Assembly (NCBI RefSeq): GCF_900156205.1
Contig: NZ_FTNA01000009.1
Span: 73,289 to 137,288, forward strand
Source of the DNA: Leptospira interrogans
Lineage (GTDB): Bacteria; Spirochaetota; Leptospiria; Leptospirales; Leptospiraceae
DNA: 64,000 nucleotides
Direction: 5' to 3'
How positions within the stretch are numbered: the stretch's first letter is position 1; each line of letters starts with the position of its first letter. Below, piece by piece: positions 34,832-46,345 of this stretch. The notes beneath the pieces were generated by a model. It saw only the letters and a list, made by a program, of their open reading frames with translations. It had not been told where the DNA came from and did not search any database. The translations under genes and the position numbers were made by a program.

Positions 34832-35465
34832 TTTTTAAAATGGCTGTTTATATATCTTCTGCAAAATAATAGAAAATTTATCGGACGATACATCTCAATG
34901 ATCTTGTGAAAGACTCTTTTGTCAAAAAAGTCCAGAAATGTTTATCTAAATTAGATAATAATAAAGTTTTAATTTATGGGTAGATATTTGCTGAAATTAA
35001 TCTTTGGCGAAAAAGATTAGTTTGTTTTTAAGAGCCCAGCTTGGTTTATAAGAGATTTATGATTGTATAATTGGAAGTACTAAAATTTACTCATTTACCA
35101 ACCTGGATTATTCAAAATTAACGATTGATTTTACAAATATATAGAAGTTCTTATAATTGTGCGTAGCCCCATTTTATGTTCTTTTTAGAGTAAATCTTAC
35201 ATTCTAACTTTAAAACAAGTACATTGAATTGGGTGATTGAGTTTCCATACTTTAGAGATAAATATCAAGAATTGATCATTTCAAACTTTTGTAGTAGTTT
35301 TTGCAATTCAGTTTAGAATATATGAGCTCGAGAAAGTTCAATGTTTATTCTTTTCATTTTAAAATTCATTCCAGAAAATCTAAAAATGTAGGAGCTCTTA
35401 CAATTTTACAGTTTAAATTCTAAGAATGTAAGAACTATTACAAACATAGTCCTATTATTCATAAT

Positions 35466-35550
35466 TATATAATAAAGTACCTAATATTTTGTATGGAACT
35501 AGCGTTTTGTGATAAAATTAGCGGTACTCAATTTTATAGAGATCAGTAAT
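35466..35550 (+). repeat. Dispersed repeat R5
   Basis: It has AAAGTACCTAATATTTTG, GTTTTGTGATAAAATTAG and CTCAATTTTATAGAGATCAG in the same order as the 7713 copy. Confidence 0.6.
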
Positions 35551-35768
35551 TCCACTCGATACAAAATCTGTAGAGCTAACGCAAAAAAATTAAGGCAGAC
35601 ACACATCAAAATCTTTATGTTTTCGAAAAAATTTAGGTTCATTTTTTTGAGTACCATTTTATATATCTTTATAATAAACATTTACAGAAATTAGTTCGAT
35701 CAATTGTGGAGAAGATTAAATGAAATTGTTTGATCATAGAATGAAAAAAATATTTACGAGTTAATCAA

Positions 35769-36052
35769 GATAACCAACCCCACAAGTTGAATAGGATTTT
35801 AGAATGAGAAGGATTAAAAAAGCACATTTTTCAAGTGTTCCGACAAGAATGAGTTTTTTTACTTGCAAAAAGTATGTTTTTCTGATAGAGGAAAATTTTC
35901 CGAACCTTACCACCTCCACCCAAAAATAGGGAAAACTCAACACAACGCTTTCCTATGGGTCGCGTTGTGGTGTGGGAACTAAGTTTTACAGAGGATTTGT
36001 CGTAATTCCGACAGATTTATATTGAGATCAAATACTTGTGGGGTTGGTGATG
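35769..36052 (+). mobile_element. MITE-B with 9-bp target duplication
   Basis: A 284 bp element with inverted ends ACCAACCCCACAAGT and ACTTGTGGGGTTGGT. The direct repeat GTTAATCAA flanks it at 35760-35768 and 36053-36061 (the next base, G, also matches). There is one CAACGC...GCGTTG hairpin inside. No transposase is encoded. Confidence 0.9.
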
Positions 36053-36166
36053 GTTAATCAAGGATAGTTTAAGAGTATTTGAATTTTTAAGTTTCTTTTA
36101 AAAAGAGGCTGACTTTAGGACAAAATTTTATATTTATAGTTTAACCGAACATTCTATAACAATCGA

Positions 36167-38062
36167 ATGTTTACGATTTCAAATCCAATGAATTCAGAAC
36201 AGAAACAACATATTCAAAATTTAGAATATACTCTCAAAAAAAAGTGGGGATTATCCAAATTTAGATCCGGACAAAAAAACGCGATTGAATCTTTGATGGC
36301 TGGGAAAGATACGTTAGCTATTCTTCCAACGGGAGGAGGAAAATCTCTCATATATCAATTTCCGGCGGTTTTGGATGAAACCTCATTGACACTTGTAATT
36401 TCTCCTTTAATCGCATTGATGAAAGATCAGGTAGATTCACTCAAGGCAAAAGGAATCGCGGCGGAATACTGCAACTCCACTCAAGACGATCTAGAGCAAC
36501 TGAGAATTTTAAGTAGGGCCGTTACCGGTAAAATCCGAATTTTATATCTTTCACCCGAAAAGGCGCTTGGAAGACAGGTGCTTGAAATTCTTCCAAAATT
36601 TCCTTTGGCAAGAATTGCCGTAGACGAAGCGCATTGTGTATCCCAATGGGGACACGATTTTAGACCCGAATATAGAAAGATACATGAACTTAGGGAAAAG
36701 TATCCGAAATCGATACCGGTAATTGCGTTAACCGCCACGGCTACGTCTAGAGTTATCAAGGACATATCAGATTCGTTAGGACTCAAAAATCCAATATTGA
36801 TCAAGGGAAGTTTTTATAGGGAAAATCTTAGTTTTTCGGTTCGTTTTCCTCAAAACGAAATTTCAAGAGAAAACGAACTTTTGAAACTTTTGGCCCAAGG
36901 AAACTTTCAAAAAATCTCAAGTGGAAGAGCGATCGTCTACTGTGCAACTAGACAAAAAGTAGAATCAGTTTATGGTTTTCTAAAGAAGAATGGATTCAAA
37001 GTTGGTAAATATCACGCGGGAAGAACCGATTCCAGTAGAGAAAGGGCACAGGATGGATATAACAACGGAAAGACAAATATTCTAGTGGCGACTAACGCGT
37101 TTGGAATGGGATTGGATCAACCGGATGTTCGTTTGGTGATTCATTATCAAATACCAGCTTCTTTGGAAAGTTATTATCAAGAAGCGGGAAGAGCAGGAAG
37201 GGACGGAAAACCTTCTGACTGTATTCTTTTTTATCATCCTTCCGATCTTGTGACACAAGGTTTTATAATAGGAAAGGAAAACAATCGAAAAGGAGGAGAA
37301 ACGTTACTCTCCCATTTAAAAGAATATTCCATTGCTAACAAATGCAGACAACAAGCTCTTTGTTCTTACTTTGGCGAAGAGATCTTACCTTGCAAAATCT
37401 GTGACATCTGTTTAGAAAAAGAATCCGTAGAATCTAATTTTGCAGACGAAAGAAATCAGTTTTTGGAAAGAGAAAAAACCAAACGATTAAAACAAGAAGT
37501 AAAAGAAAGATATAGTTTTTCAAAGGAAGAATTAGAAACGATTGAAAAAGTATTAGAACAAATTCCAGGTAAGTTCGGTAAAAGAATGATCGTAGGAATA
37601 TTGCGTGGTTCTAGGTCGAACGAAATTCTGAGAAAAAAATTGGATCGTTTAATCGGATACGGTTCTTTACGTTCTGTTGCGGAAGAAGCGATTCTAAAAA
37701 TTTTGGACGAATGGATTTCAGAAAAAAAGGTAAAGATCGTAGGAGACAAATATCCTAAATTGATTCTTTCTTCTACGGTAATTCTCAAGGTTCCCCGTAA
37801 GAAAAAAAGTTTGGATGTAGAAAGCGAAAAAAAAGTAATTCCCGCCAAAAACTTGATTCAAGAATTAAAAAACTTTCGAGACAGAGAAGCCAGAAGAAGA
37901 AAATGGAAAAAGTTTATGGTACTTCAAAATCCTGTTATTGTTCAAATAGCAAAGGTTATGCCGGAAACTCCTGAAGAATTATCTTGTGTAAAAGGAATGG
38001 GCGTTGCTAAGGTAGAAAAATTCGGCAATGATATTTTAAGAATATTAGAAAAATGGAAATAG
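36167..38062 (+). CDS. recQ: RecQ-family ATP-dependent DNA helicase
   Basis: A 631-residue 3'-5' DNA helicase for recombination and repair. Walker A is TGGGKS (55-60), the DEAH box is at 153-156 ([17 protein letters not shown]), and motif VI ([10 protein letters not shown]) is present. The RecQ zinc-binding domain has CRQQALC and CKICDIC. A C-terminal HRDC-type domain ends the protein ([20 protein letters not shown]). Length is normal. The start could be ATG 36167 or ATG 36188; neither has a strong ribosome-binding site. Confidence 0.93.
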   Translation: MFTISNPMNSEQKQHIQNLEYTLKKKWGLSKFRSGQKNAIESLMAGKDTLAILPTGGGKSLIYQFPAVLDETSLTLVISPLIALMKDQVDSLKAKGIAAEYCNSTQDDLEQLRILSRAVTGKIRILYLSPEKALGRQVLEILPKFPLARIAVDEAHCVSQWGHDFRPEYRKIHELREKYPKSIPVIALTATATSRVIKDISDSLGLKNPILIKGSFYRENLSFSVRFPQNEISRENELLKLLAQGNFQKISSGRAIVYCATRQKVESVYGFLKKNGFKVGKYHAGRTDSSRERAQDGYNNGKTNILVATNAFGMGLDQPDVRLVIHYQIPASLESYYQEAGRAGRDGKPSDCILFYHPSDLVTQGFIIGKENNRKGGETLLSHLKEYSIANKCRQQALCSYFGEEILPCKICDICLEKESVESNFADERNQFLEREKTKRLKQEVKERYSFSKEELETIEKVLEQIPGKFGKRMIVGILRGSRSNEILRKKLDRLIGYGSLRSVAEEAILKILDEWISEKKVKIVGDKYPKLILSSTVILKVPRKKKSLDVESEKKVIPAKNLIQELKNFRDREARRRKWKKFMVLQNPVIVQIAKVMPETPEELSCVKGMGVAKVEKFGNDILRILEKWK

Positions 38063-38457
38063 AAAATATAATTCTGTAAAATAAATTTATAATTCAAAGA
38101 TGGTGGAATAACAACGATTTCTGTAGAAATTCTATTTTATTGATTCTATATATTGAAATATTATAAATTTAAAAAACCGCTTAGGCCCGAATTTTAAATA
38201 TTAATTATATGGCTCTGAGTAGAAAGTTATTTTAGGGCCATCTATAAAATTCAAAAAGAATCGTCGCTCAATCAAATTTTTGAATCAGTTATCGCTTTGT
38301 GACTATCAACAAGAATGAAAAAACTATTTAATATAGGTTCTTGCAAAAATAGAATTTTTGTAGAATTGAAAGAAGATAGATTTATAATAAATCAATTTTC
38401 TTTCTAAATGAGTTTTAGAATATTAAGTTTTTTAAATTTACTATTTTGATGAATGAA

Positions 38458-38600
38458 TCGGGCGTGCCTCCGCGCTCAAAATTTTTAAAAAAATATTTTC
38501 TGGTTTTGGCGCGGAGTCGCGTGTTTACGGGCTCGCGGATTTCCGCTCGTTCTCTACGAGAACGCTTCGCGCCCTCCAACCCGCTCACGCGAAAATAAAA
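38458..38600. repeat. GC-rich hairpin island
   Basis: It stands out against an AT-rich background. Perfect arms CTCCGCGC (38468-38475) and GCGCGGAG (38509-38516) enclose an AT-rich loop. A second hairpin, CGTTCTC-tac-GAGAACG, lies at 38548-38564. It may be an intergenic repeat or an RNA element; a possible relative is near 63280-63342. Confidence 0.5.
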
Positions 38601-38779
38601 CAGTAAAAACTGAAATTGCTGGTTTATAGAAAAAGATGTGATGGATTTGAAAAAAAACTATGTTAGCTCTAAATAACATGAGTTCGGTATAAGAAAAACT
38701 AAGAAAATTTTTTACTCAGAAGTATATAATAAAGCTTCAGTATTTTACGCGAACTAAGGCTTGCGATAAAAATTAAAAG

Positions 38780-38882
38780 TAGATTGTTGAAAAATTAATT
38801 CTCCATCGGTTTCCGTTGGATGGAAATGATCGATTGAAGCGGTTTTGTTAAACTCTACTATGGAATTTTTTCAACAACTCTA
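38780..38882 (-). mobile_element. MITE-A copy
   Basis: Ends TAGATTGTTGAAAAATTAAT and TTTTTTCAACAACTCTA, directly after a short R5 fragment. Confidence 0.8.
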
Positions 38883-39068
38883 ATGAAAATCGTAAAACGG
38901 CGATTTGATGAAGAAAATTGATATTGAGAAAGTTATATTCGGATTTTGTAGAGATTCCCTTATAAAAAAATGAATTCAGAGGATGGGATGGATTCTTATA
39001 CGTTTTTTGAGCTTATGTGAAAAGTTGATAAAGGCTAGAAGCTATATATTTCTTAAGACGGAAAAAAA

Positions 39069-39150
39069 GGGGACGGTGTAACTTTCGTCCCCCGTCCATT
39101 TTAAAGTGAAAATTCGCAGTGGAAGACACAACCAGGGAGGTTGTAGTCCA
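39069..39150 (+). ncRNA. Candidate structured RNA upstream of the GT2 gene
   Basis: Two clear hairpins are seen. Hairpin 1 is GGGGACG (39069-39075) with CGTCCCC (39086-39092); an alternative pairing GGACGG with CCGTCC (39092-39097) excludes it. Hairpin 2 is ACAACC-AGGGA-GGTTGT (39128-39144), with the Shine-Dalgarno-like AGGGAGG in its loop. It lies 140-220 bp before the glycosyltransferase start. It matches no riboswitch I know. The strand is assumed from the downstream gene. Confidence 0.35.
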
Positions 39151-39290
39151 TCCATTGAAAAGTATCGGCAAGGGGAGTTCCTACATTAGGCTTCTGAATA
39201 AAAAATAAAGGACCAAATTAAAAAACTAAAAAATTTATGCAGTGCAAAATCTTTGACTTTTAACGAGAAGAATATTTCCTGGCTATCATT

Positions 39291-40841
39291 ATGCTGACCG
39301 TCGTAACTATATTGTTTCTGGCTATTTATGGGATCGACATAGTCGCTCTCTTTTTCTTTGGGATTCATACCTATATCATGGTATACCTTTATAAAAAGAA
39401 CCATACATATTGTGAATCCGAGCCAGACAAAATTTTAGACATCAACAATCCAAATCTGCCAGTAGTGACTGTGCAATTACCGATTTTCAACGAATATTAT
39501 GTAGTGGACCGATTGATTGAAACAACTGTCGCACTTAAATATCCGAAAGATAAACTTGAAATACAACTTTTAGATGATTCTACAGACGAGACTGTCGAAA
39601 AGTCTAGAAATCTAATCAACCATTATAAATCACTTGGATTTGACATTCATCATCTTCATCGATCAGGGGCGGAGCGTACCGGACACAAGGCCGGGGCTTT
39701 AGAAGCGGGGATGAAAGTTGCTAGAGGAGAATACATCGCAATTTTTGACGCGGACTTTATGCCGAATCCTGATTTCTTAATTAAAACCGTGCCATATTTT
39801 GATGATCCTCAGATTGGAATGGTACAAGTTCGTTGGGGACATATCAACGCGGACTATAATGTTCTTACCAAAGCACAATCTTTTGGAATCGATGGACATT
39901 TTATGATCGAGCAGGTTGCCAGAAATGGATCTCATCTTTGGATGAATTTCAATGGGACTGCTGGAATTTGGAAAAAAGAATGTATTATTGATTCCGGTGG
40001 ATGGGAACACGATACTCTTACGGAAGATTTTGATCTTTCTTACCGCGCAGAAATGAAGGGATGGAAATTCCGCTATTTTAAAGATATTGAATGTAAGGCC
40101 GAGATTCCAGCAATGATTTCTGCGTATAAATCACAGCAATTCCGTTGGTGTAAAGGTTCTATACAAACTGCCGTCAAGTTGCTTCCAAGAATTCTTCGTG
40201 CAGATCTTCCTTGGAGAATTAAGTCAGAGGCGATTGTTCACTTAATTAATTATTCGGTTCATCCTTTAATGGTGATCAATATACTTTTCAGTGCTCCTTT
40301 GTTGCTGATGGACTACTGGTCTGGTTTCAGCTTCTATGATTTACCAATTGAAATTTTAATGGGAACTGCGGCAATTTTATCGGTAGGATCTGTCGGTCCT
40401 ATGATCTTCTATGCGTATTCTCAGAAAATTCTTCATAAAGATTGGAAAAAAAGAATGTTATATCTTCCAATTTTAATTATGATCGGAACTGGAATTGCGA
40501 TTGTAAACACAAGAGCTTGGTTAGAAGCGATACTTGGGATTCAATCTTCATTCAAACGTACTCCTAAACTTAAGATCGAAAAGAATACGGATATATTGAA
40601 AGAAAGACTGAAATATACTGTGCCTTTGGATTTTCATGTGGTGCTTGAATTTCTAATGGGGTTTTATTGTATTGGGACCGTTTTTCTTTCTTTTGCACTC
40701 GGAAAGCCTCAGATTGTAGGTTTCTTAATGATTTATGCACTCGGATTTTTCTATGTGGGATATTTATCTTTGAAAGATGCACTCTGGAAATTGGGAGCTT
40801 CTAAGCAAGAATCTGCAAAAGAACTTTCTACCCAGGCATAA
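39291..40841 (+). CDS. Processive GT2 glycosyltransferase (cellulose synthase-like)
   Basis: A 516-residue inner-membrane family 2 glycosyltransferase that probably makes a polysaccharide. An N-terminal membrane helix is followed by the catalytic domain, with LPIFNEYYVV (nucleotide-binding), DDSTDET, the metal-binding DADFMPN, the catalytic-base region TEDFDLSYRAE and the processive motif QQFRW. At least four C-terminal membrane helices complete it. This resembles cellulose and glucomannan synthase-like enzymes. No PilZ domain or bcsB neighbour is present. A good terminator follows. The product sugar is unknown. Confidence 0.88.
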   Translation: MLTVVTILFLAIYGIDIVALFFFGIHTYIMVYLYKKNHTYCESEPDKILDINNPNLPVVTVQLPIFNEYYVVDRLIETTVALKYPKDKLEIQLLDDSTDETVEKSRNLINHYKSLGFDIHHLHRSGAERTGHKAGALEAGMKVARGEYIAIFDADFMPNPDFLIKTVPYFDDPQIGMVQVRWGHINADYNVLTKAQSFGIDGHFMIEQVARNGSHLWMNFNGTAGIWKKECIIDSGGWEHDTLTEDFDLSYRAEMKGWKFRYFKDIECKAEIPAMISAYKSQQFRWCKGSIQTAVKLLPRILRADLPWRIKSEAIVHLINYSVHPLMVINILFSAPLLLMDYWSGFSFYDLPIEILMGTAAILSVGSVGPMIFYAYSQKILHKDWKKRMLYLPILIMIGTGIAIVNTRAWLEAILGIQSSFKRTPKLKIEKNTDILKERLKYTVPLDFHVVLEFLMGFYCIGTVFLSFALGKPQIVGFLMIYALGFFYVGYLSLKDALWKLGASKQESAKELSTQA

Positions 40842-40854
40842 GGATAAAAACAAA

Positions 40855-40890
40855 ACAAGGCTAAAGAGCTTTTTTTAGCTTTGTTTTTTT
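40855..40890 (+). terminator. Rho-independent terminator after the GT2 gene
   Basis: An 11-bp stem (ACAAGGCTAAA with TTTAGCTTTGT, one G-T pair) is followed by a run of T. Confidence 0.85.
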
Positions 40891-41818
40891 GAAAAGAAAA
40901 TCAGTTTTTTCCATAAATCGGCCTCTATTAAAATTCAAAAAGAATTATCGCCTAATCAAATTTTTGTATGAAATTGCAGTTTTGTGACCATTACGAAAAT
41001 GAAAGACCTATTTTAACACGAGTTCGGTTAAGAAAGAATTTTCTAAAAGTATGAGTTTCTACAATCTTAGAATTTGTTTGTAAAATCCTGATTTGCAGTA
41101 GTTCCCACATTTTACAGATAAACCTAAGTTTTATGTGAGTTCCTAGACTACGACAGATTCAACTGTTATAAATTTCTGTTTTTTAATTTGCAGTAGTTCC
41201 CACATTTTAGGAATTGATTTGTGAAGTTCACGATTTTTTTTTCAGAAAAATGAATCATGGATTCCTCACGTTGAATCCACTTTATTTTATAAAGGTTTCC
41301 TGAGTGTAAAACTTGATGTAAGAAGTTCGTTTTATAAAAACTGATTTTTCTGTGAAAATAAAATGTGGGAACTCTCACAAATTCAGGTTTTACAGTAAAA
41401 TGTGGGAACTACCACAAATTCAGATCTCACAATAAAACTTTGAAAAACACAGTCAATTTCTCCCAAAATGGCGGTAAGAATAAAATGTAAAAACTACTGT
41501 TTTTTAGAAAAAATTCCCTTATTTCTCTATTAAAATTCATAATGAACCCTAAGCATTTTTCTAAATCTACAAGGGAATCCAGATTATAGCCGATGACTCG
41601 TTTATAGTAAAACGTAGAGTTTCCACATTTTTATGGCGGGAATCCATAAAACGTTATATTTTATAAAAAAATAGAAACGTATAATAGTTTTCAATTGAAA
41701 AGACTTTTCTTGCCAATCTTTGATGAAACTCAGAATTGAAAGCTCTAAGGCTTATGCTTGACTTTGCACTTTTTTCTGAAAAATTGACAAAAAACCGTTA
41801 CTTTTTATAGGAACCCGA
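40891..41818. other. Intergenic region with short palindromes
   Basis: A composite palindrome array is present (41045-41215, also TGTGGGAACTCTCACA at 41363 and TGTGGGAACTACCACA at 41400). The promoter of the following operon must lie near its end; TTGACAAAAAACCG at 41784 could be a -35 region. Confidence 0.5.
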
Positions 41819-42100
<282 letters not shown>

Positions 42101-42106
42101 AGAGTT

Positions 42107-43259
42107 TTGAAGCCCTCCGCTTTTACCCTCAAACCAGGATTGGTCCACGGAAAATTTTCTCGTAAAACCGTCCTGGAAGAACCATTCACATTATTTCCCG
42201 AATCGGGAGCCCTCTATTTAAAAGAATTTCCCACTCGAGTATTTGCAGGAGAACCACTCGTTAGGCAGTCTGTCGGAACACTTTTGTCTCCTGTCGATGG
42301 AATTGCGAGTCTCATTCAGGGAGAACATTCCACAAAGATTCGAATCGTACAAGACGGAAGTTTTCAATTATCCAGTGAAACCAGAATTGATTCTTCTTTG
42401 AAATTAGACCAAGCCTTACAGAGAATGGACGAACTCGGACTTGTCTCTCTCGATTTTTCGAATACAACTTTATCTTCTCTTTTTAAAACGTTTTGCTCCA
42501 CTTTGATTGTACTTTCCCCATATACTAAAACCCAGTCGGTCGATTTTCAAAAAATTCTTTTAGAAGAATGCAGAGAACTGCATATTCGATTTTTAGAATA
42601 TTTGAAAGTATGGTTTCCGGAAGCTTCCGTTAAAGATTATATACTGTTTCCGGTACCTTTTCGAAAATACGAATACCCACTAGGATACCCGCAGTATTTT
42701 GTAAAAAAGGCTTTGTCTGAAAATGTATTCCAAAAGGAAAAAATTCTTTATCTCGGACCCGAAACTCTTTATCATCTCTACAGAGCCTTATTCAAAAAAA
42801 TTCCATATATAGAAAGGAATATTACGATTTATTATGTGGGAAAAAATGGCGGTCTTAAAAAAGAGGAATCTCCGATTAAGCTCAGAGACGGCCAAAGTCT
42901 TGGCTTTTTACTTTCTGAAAAAAAGAAAGAGTATCCTAACTTCACTTTCAATTCCTTTTTTGACGGGGGGGAATTTCATTCTTCATCCGAGGAATATTTC
43001 TTAGATATTTATAAACATCATTCTATTATATTCGTTTCTGGTAAAATTCAGGAGCGGAATGAACTTCCTTGTATCGAATGTGGAGAATGCACTTATAATT
43101 GTCCTTTAGAATGTAATCCTATTTCTCTTGTTAATGGACAGGGAAAATTTTTTGCAGACGCTTGTATCGAATGCGGGATCTGTACTTACCTTTGCCCTTC
43201 TGGAATTTCTATCAGAAATAAAATCCGAGAAGTAAAAAGTAGAACCCAGGAAAATCGAA

Positions 43260-43267
<8 letters not shown>
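42107..43267 (+). CDS. RnfC-like ferredoxin-domain protein
   Basis: A 386-residue protein related to RnfC, the peripheral subunit of the Rnf/Nqr electron-transport complexes. The N-terminal part resembles the RnfC barrel (TLKPGLVHGKF ... LLSPVDGIASLI). The C terminus has two 4Fe-4S motifs, CIECGECTYNCP and CIECGICTYLCP. It starts with TTG 42107, six bases after the previous stop, with a weak site. It overlaps the next gene, an RnfD-like protein, by eight bases. RnfA, B, E and G are not in the window. Confidence 0.78.
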
Positions 43268-44150
<883 letters not shown>

Positions 44151-44229
44151 TAACTCGAATTGTAATTAGAATGATGATCGTGTATTGTAACAAACGTAGA
44201 CAACAAAACGAAAAGTCAGGAGAATGGAT

Positions 44230-44691
<462 letters not shown>

Positions 44692-44693
44692 CC

Positions 44694-45587
44694 GTGCAGG
44701 GAGAAATCTCTAGGTTCCTTTTATTTTTTGTCGCATTAATTTTTTTCTCCGTTCTTTTCGGTCATCTACGTTCTTTAAATAAAGAATATCTTTACGCAGA
44801 TTCTTCCTTTTCTAAGGAAGAATCTTTTCTGGAACAAAAATCCTTTTCATCTAAAATATTTTCCTTTGTTAAAGGAATTATAATGTTTCAATCTAGTAAA
44901 ACTACATCCGGGGAATCTGTCTGGAAACATATTTTTTCAAGAATTCTGCCTACTTTACACCTTGCAGTTTTTTCGGTGGGTTGGGGGAGTTTTTTTGCAG
45001 TAACACTGGCACTTGTCAGCTCTAAAAAAGAAGAAGGAATTTTTAAAAATATATTTTTGTTTTTGAGTAATTGGATTTTGTCCACGCCGGTTTTTGTGGT
45101 AGGAGTTGTTTTACTTCTAATTTTTTTTGTACAACTGGAATGGTTTCCTCCTGGCGGTTACGAACCTTGGAATAGTACTTATGTGGTTTTACCAGGAATT
45201 GCTTTGGGCTCTAGAGTTTGGGCTAGAATTTATCAGTTTGCTCTTAGCCTTACTGAAATTGAATTGAAATCCCCTTATATAAAGGTTTTGAGAGCTAGAG
45301 GATATTCTAAAAATAGAATATTATGGAATCATATTTTATTAAAAATTCTTCCATTGCTTGTGGTTTTGATTCTTCTCGATTTCAGTTCTCTCCTTTCCGG
45401 AGCGATGATCGTGGAAGAGATATTCTTTTTTCCTGGAATTGGGAAATCCATGTATTACGCGATTCAAACTATGGATGCGGAATTATTGAGTGCGCTTCTT
45501 TTTTATAGTGGCCTTACGTTTTATATTTTCAGTAGGGTTTCCCTTCGTTTTCAAGAGAGTCTTACCGGTAAGGAGAACCTTTTTTGA
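44694..45587 (+). CDS. DppB-type peptide ABC permease
   Basis: A 297-residue inner-membrane permease of the oligopeptide/nickel type. A TM helix at the start is followed by a long soluble insert, then five more helices. The EAA motif, SPYIKVLRARGYSKNRIL, contacts the ATPase. It starts with GTG 44694, two bases after the EIIA stop. It is paired with the DppC-type gene (four-base overlap). The ATPase and binding protein are not encoded here. Confidence 0.85.
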   Translation: MQGEISRFLLFFVALIFFSVLFGHLRSLNKEYLYADSSFSKEESFLEQKSFSSKIFSFVKGIIMFQSSKTTSGESVWKHIFSRILPTLHLAVFSVGWGSFFAVTLALVSSKKEEGIFKNIFLFLSNWILSTPVFVVGVVLLLIFFVQLEWFPPGGYEPWNSTYVVLPGIALGSRVWARIYQFALSLTEIELKSPYIKVLRARGYSKNRILWNHILLKILPLLVVLILLDFSSLLSGAMIVEEIFFFPGIGKSMYYAIQTMDAELLSALLFYSGLTFYIFSRVSLRFQESLTGKENLF

Positions 45588-46345
45588 TTTCCTTTGGTAA
45601 TGGTCTGAGAATCTTTTTCGTTTTCTTGACCTTAATTGGTGTATTATGGAAAAATCCGCCTACAGAAGTTTTTTTAGAAGACAGTTTCTGTTCTGTAACT
45701 TGGAGCCATCCTTTTGGTTGTGATCGATTGGGCCGAGACGTATATAGTCTTTTTTCTTACGGAACAATTTCCACTCTTATATTTTCTTTACCTTCTAGGT
45801 TATTTACTTTGGCGTTTAGTTCTTTGATTTGTCTTTTTCAATATTCTTTTCCGTTTACCGGAAGATGGATTTTTACTCCGATTTCTTCTGTGTTTGTTTC
45901 CGTTCCTTCTTTACTTATCGCTTTACTTACGGTCCACGCGTTAGGACAAGGATCCTACGTTTTGATTGTCGCAATTTTGTTAGGCGATTGGGCATTTTCA
46001 TACGAGACTCTTCAAAGTAAAATTCGGGAAACGGATGGAAGTGGATTTGTACTTGCTTCTTCTTTTTTTGGGGCTTCTAGGGTTAACATTTTTCAAAATC
46101 ATATTTTTCCTTCGGCTTTTCCAGTTTTAAAAGTTCTATTTACTACAGGATTACCTGGGGTTGTAATGACGTTGGCACTTTTTAGTTATCTGGGAGTCAG
46201 CGCGGGCTCCGACTGGTTCGGCCCCGGTTTAGGAGAACAAATTTCCTTTGCAAGGGATTATGTTTATTCTGCTCCTTTTGCTTTGGCGATGCCTATCGTA
46301 GGGATTGTCGGTTTGGTTGCTGCTTTAAGCGTGAAAAAAAAATGA
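45584..46345 (+). CDS. DppC-type peptide ABC permease
   Basis: A 253-residue partner permease with about six helices. The typical [19 protein letters not shown] segment of DppC/OppC is present, as is the EAA-like region [20 protein letters not shown]. It starts with TTG 45584, preceded by AAGGAG, and overlaps the previous stop (TTGA). It overlaps the next gene by four bases (ATGA). Confidence 0.85.
   Translation: MISFGNGLRIFFVFLTLIGVLWKNPPTEVFLEDSFCSVTWSHPFGCDRLGRDVYSLFSYGTISTLIFSLPSRLFTLAFSSLICLFQYSFPFTGRWIFTPISSVFVSVPSLLIALLTVHALGQGSYVLIVAILLGDWAFSYETLQSKIRETDGSGFVLASSFFGASRVNIFQNHIFPSAFPVLKVLFTTGLPGVVMTLALFSYLGVSAGSDWFGPGLGEQISFARDYVYSAPFALAMPIVGIVGLVAALSVKKK

Larger units (their letters stand above)
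33773..36166. other. 2.4 kb gap: nest of mobile elements
   Basis: It contains R5 (33795-33880 and 35466-35550), two MITE-A (34173-34274, 34729-34831), a MITE-C (34503-34676), a MITE-C fragment (about 35090-35190) and an intact MITE-B (35769-36052). Short ORFs at 34097-34360, 35499-35694 and 35761-35943 are within repeats and are not called. Confidence 0.65.
38063..39290. other. 1.2 kb gap with GC-rich island, MITE-A and candidate RNA
   Basis: No protein gene. It holds a GC-rich hairpin island (about 38458-38600), a MITE-A (38780-38882) and a candidate structured RNA (39069-39150). Confidence 0.6.
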
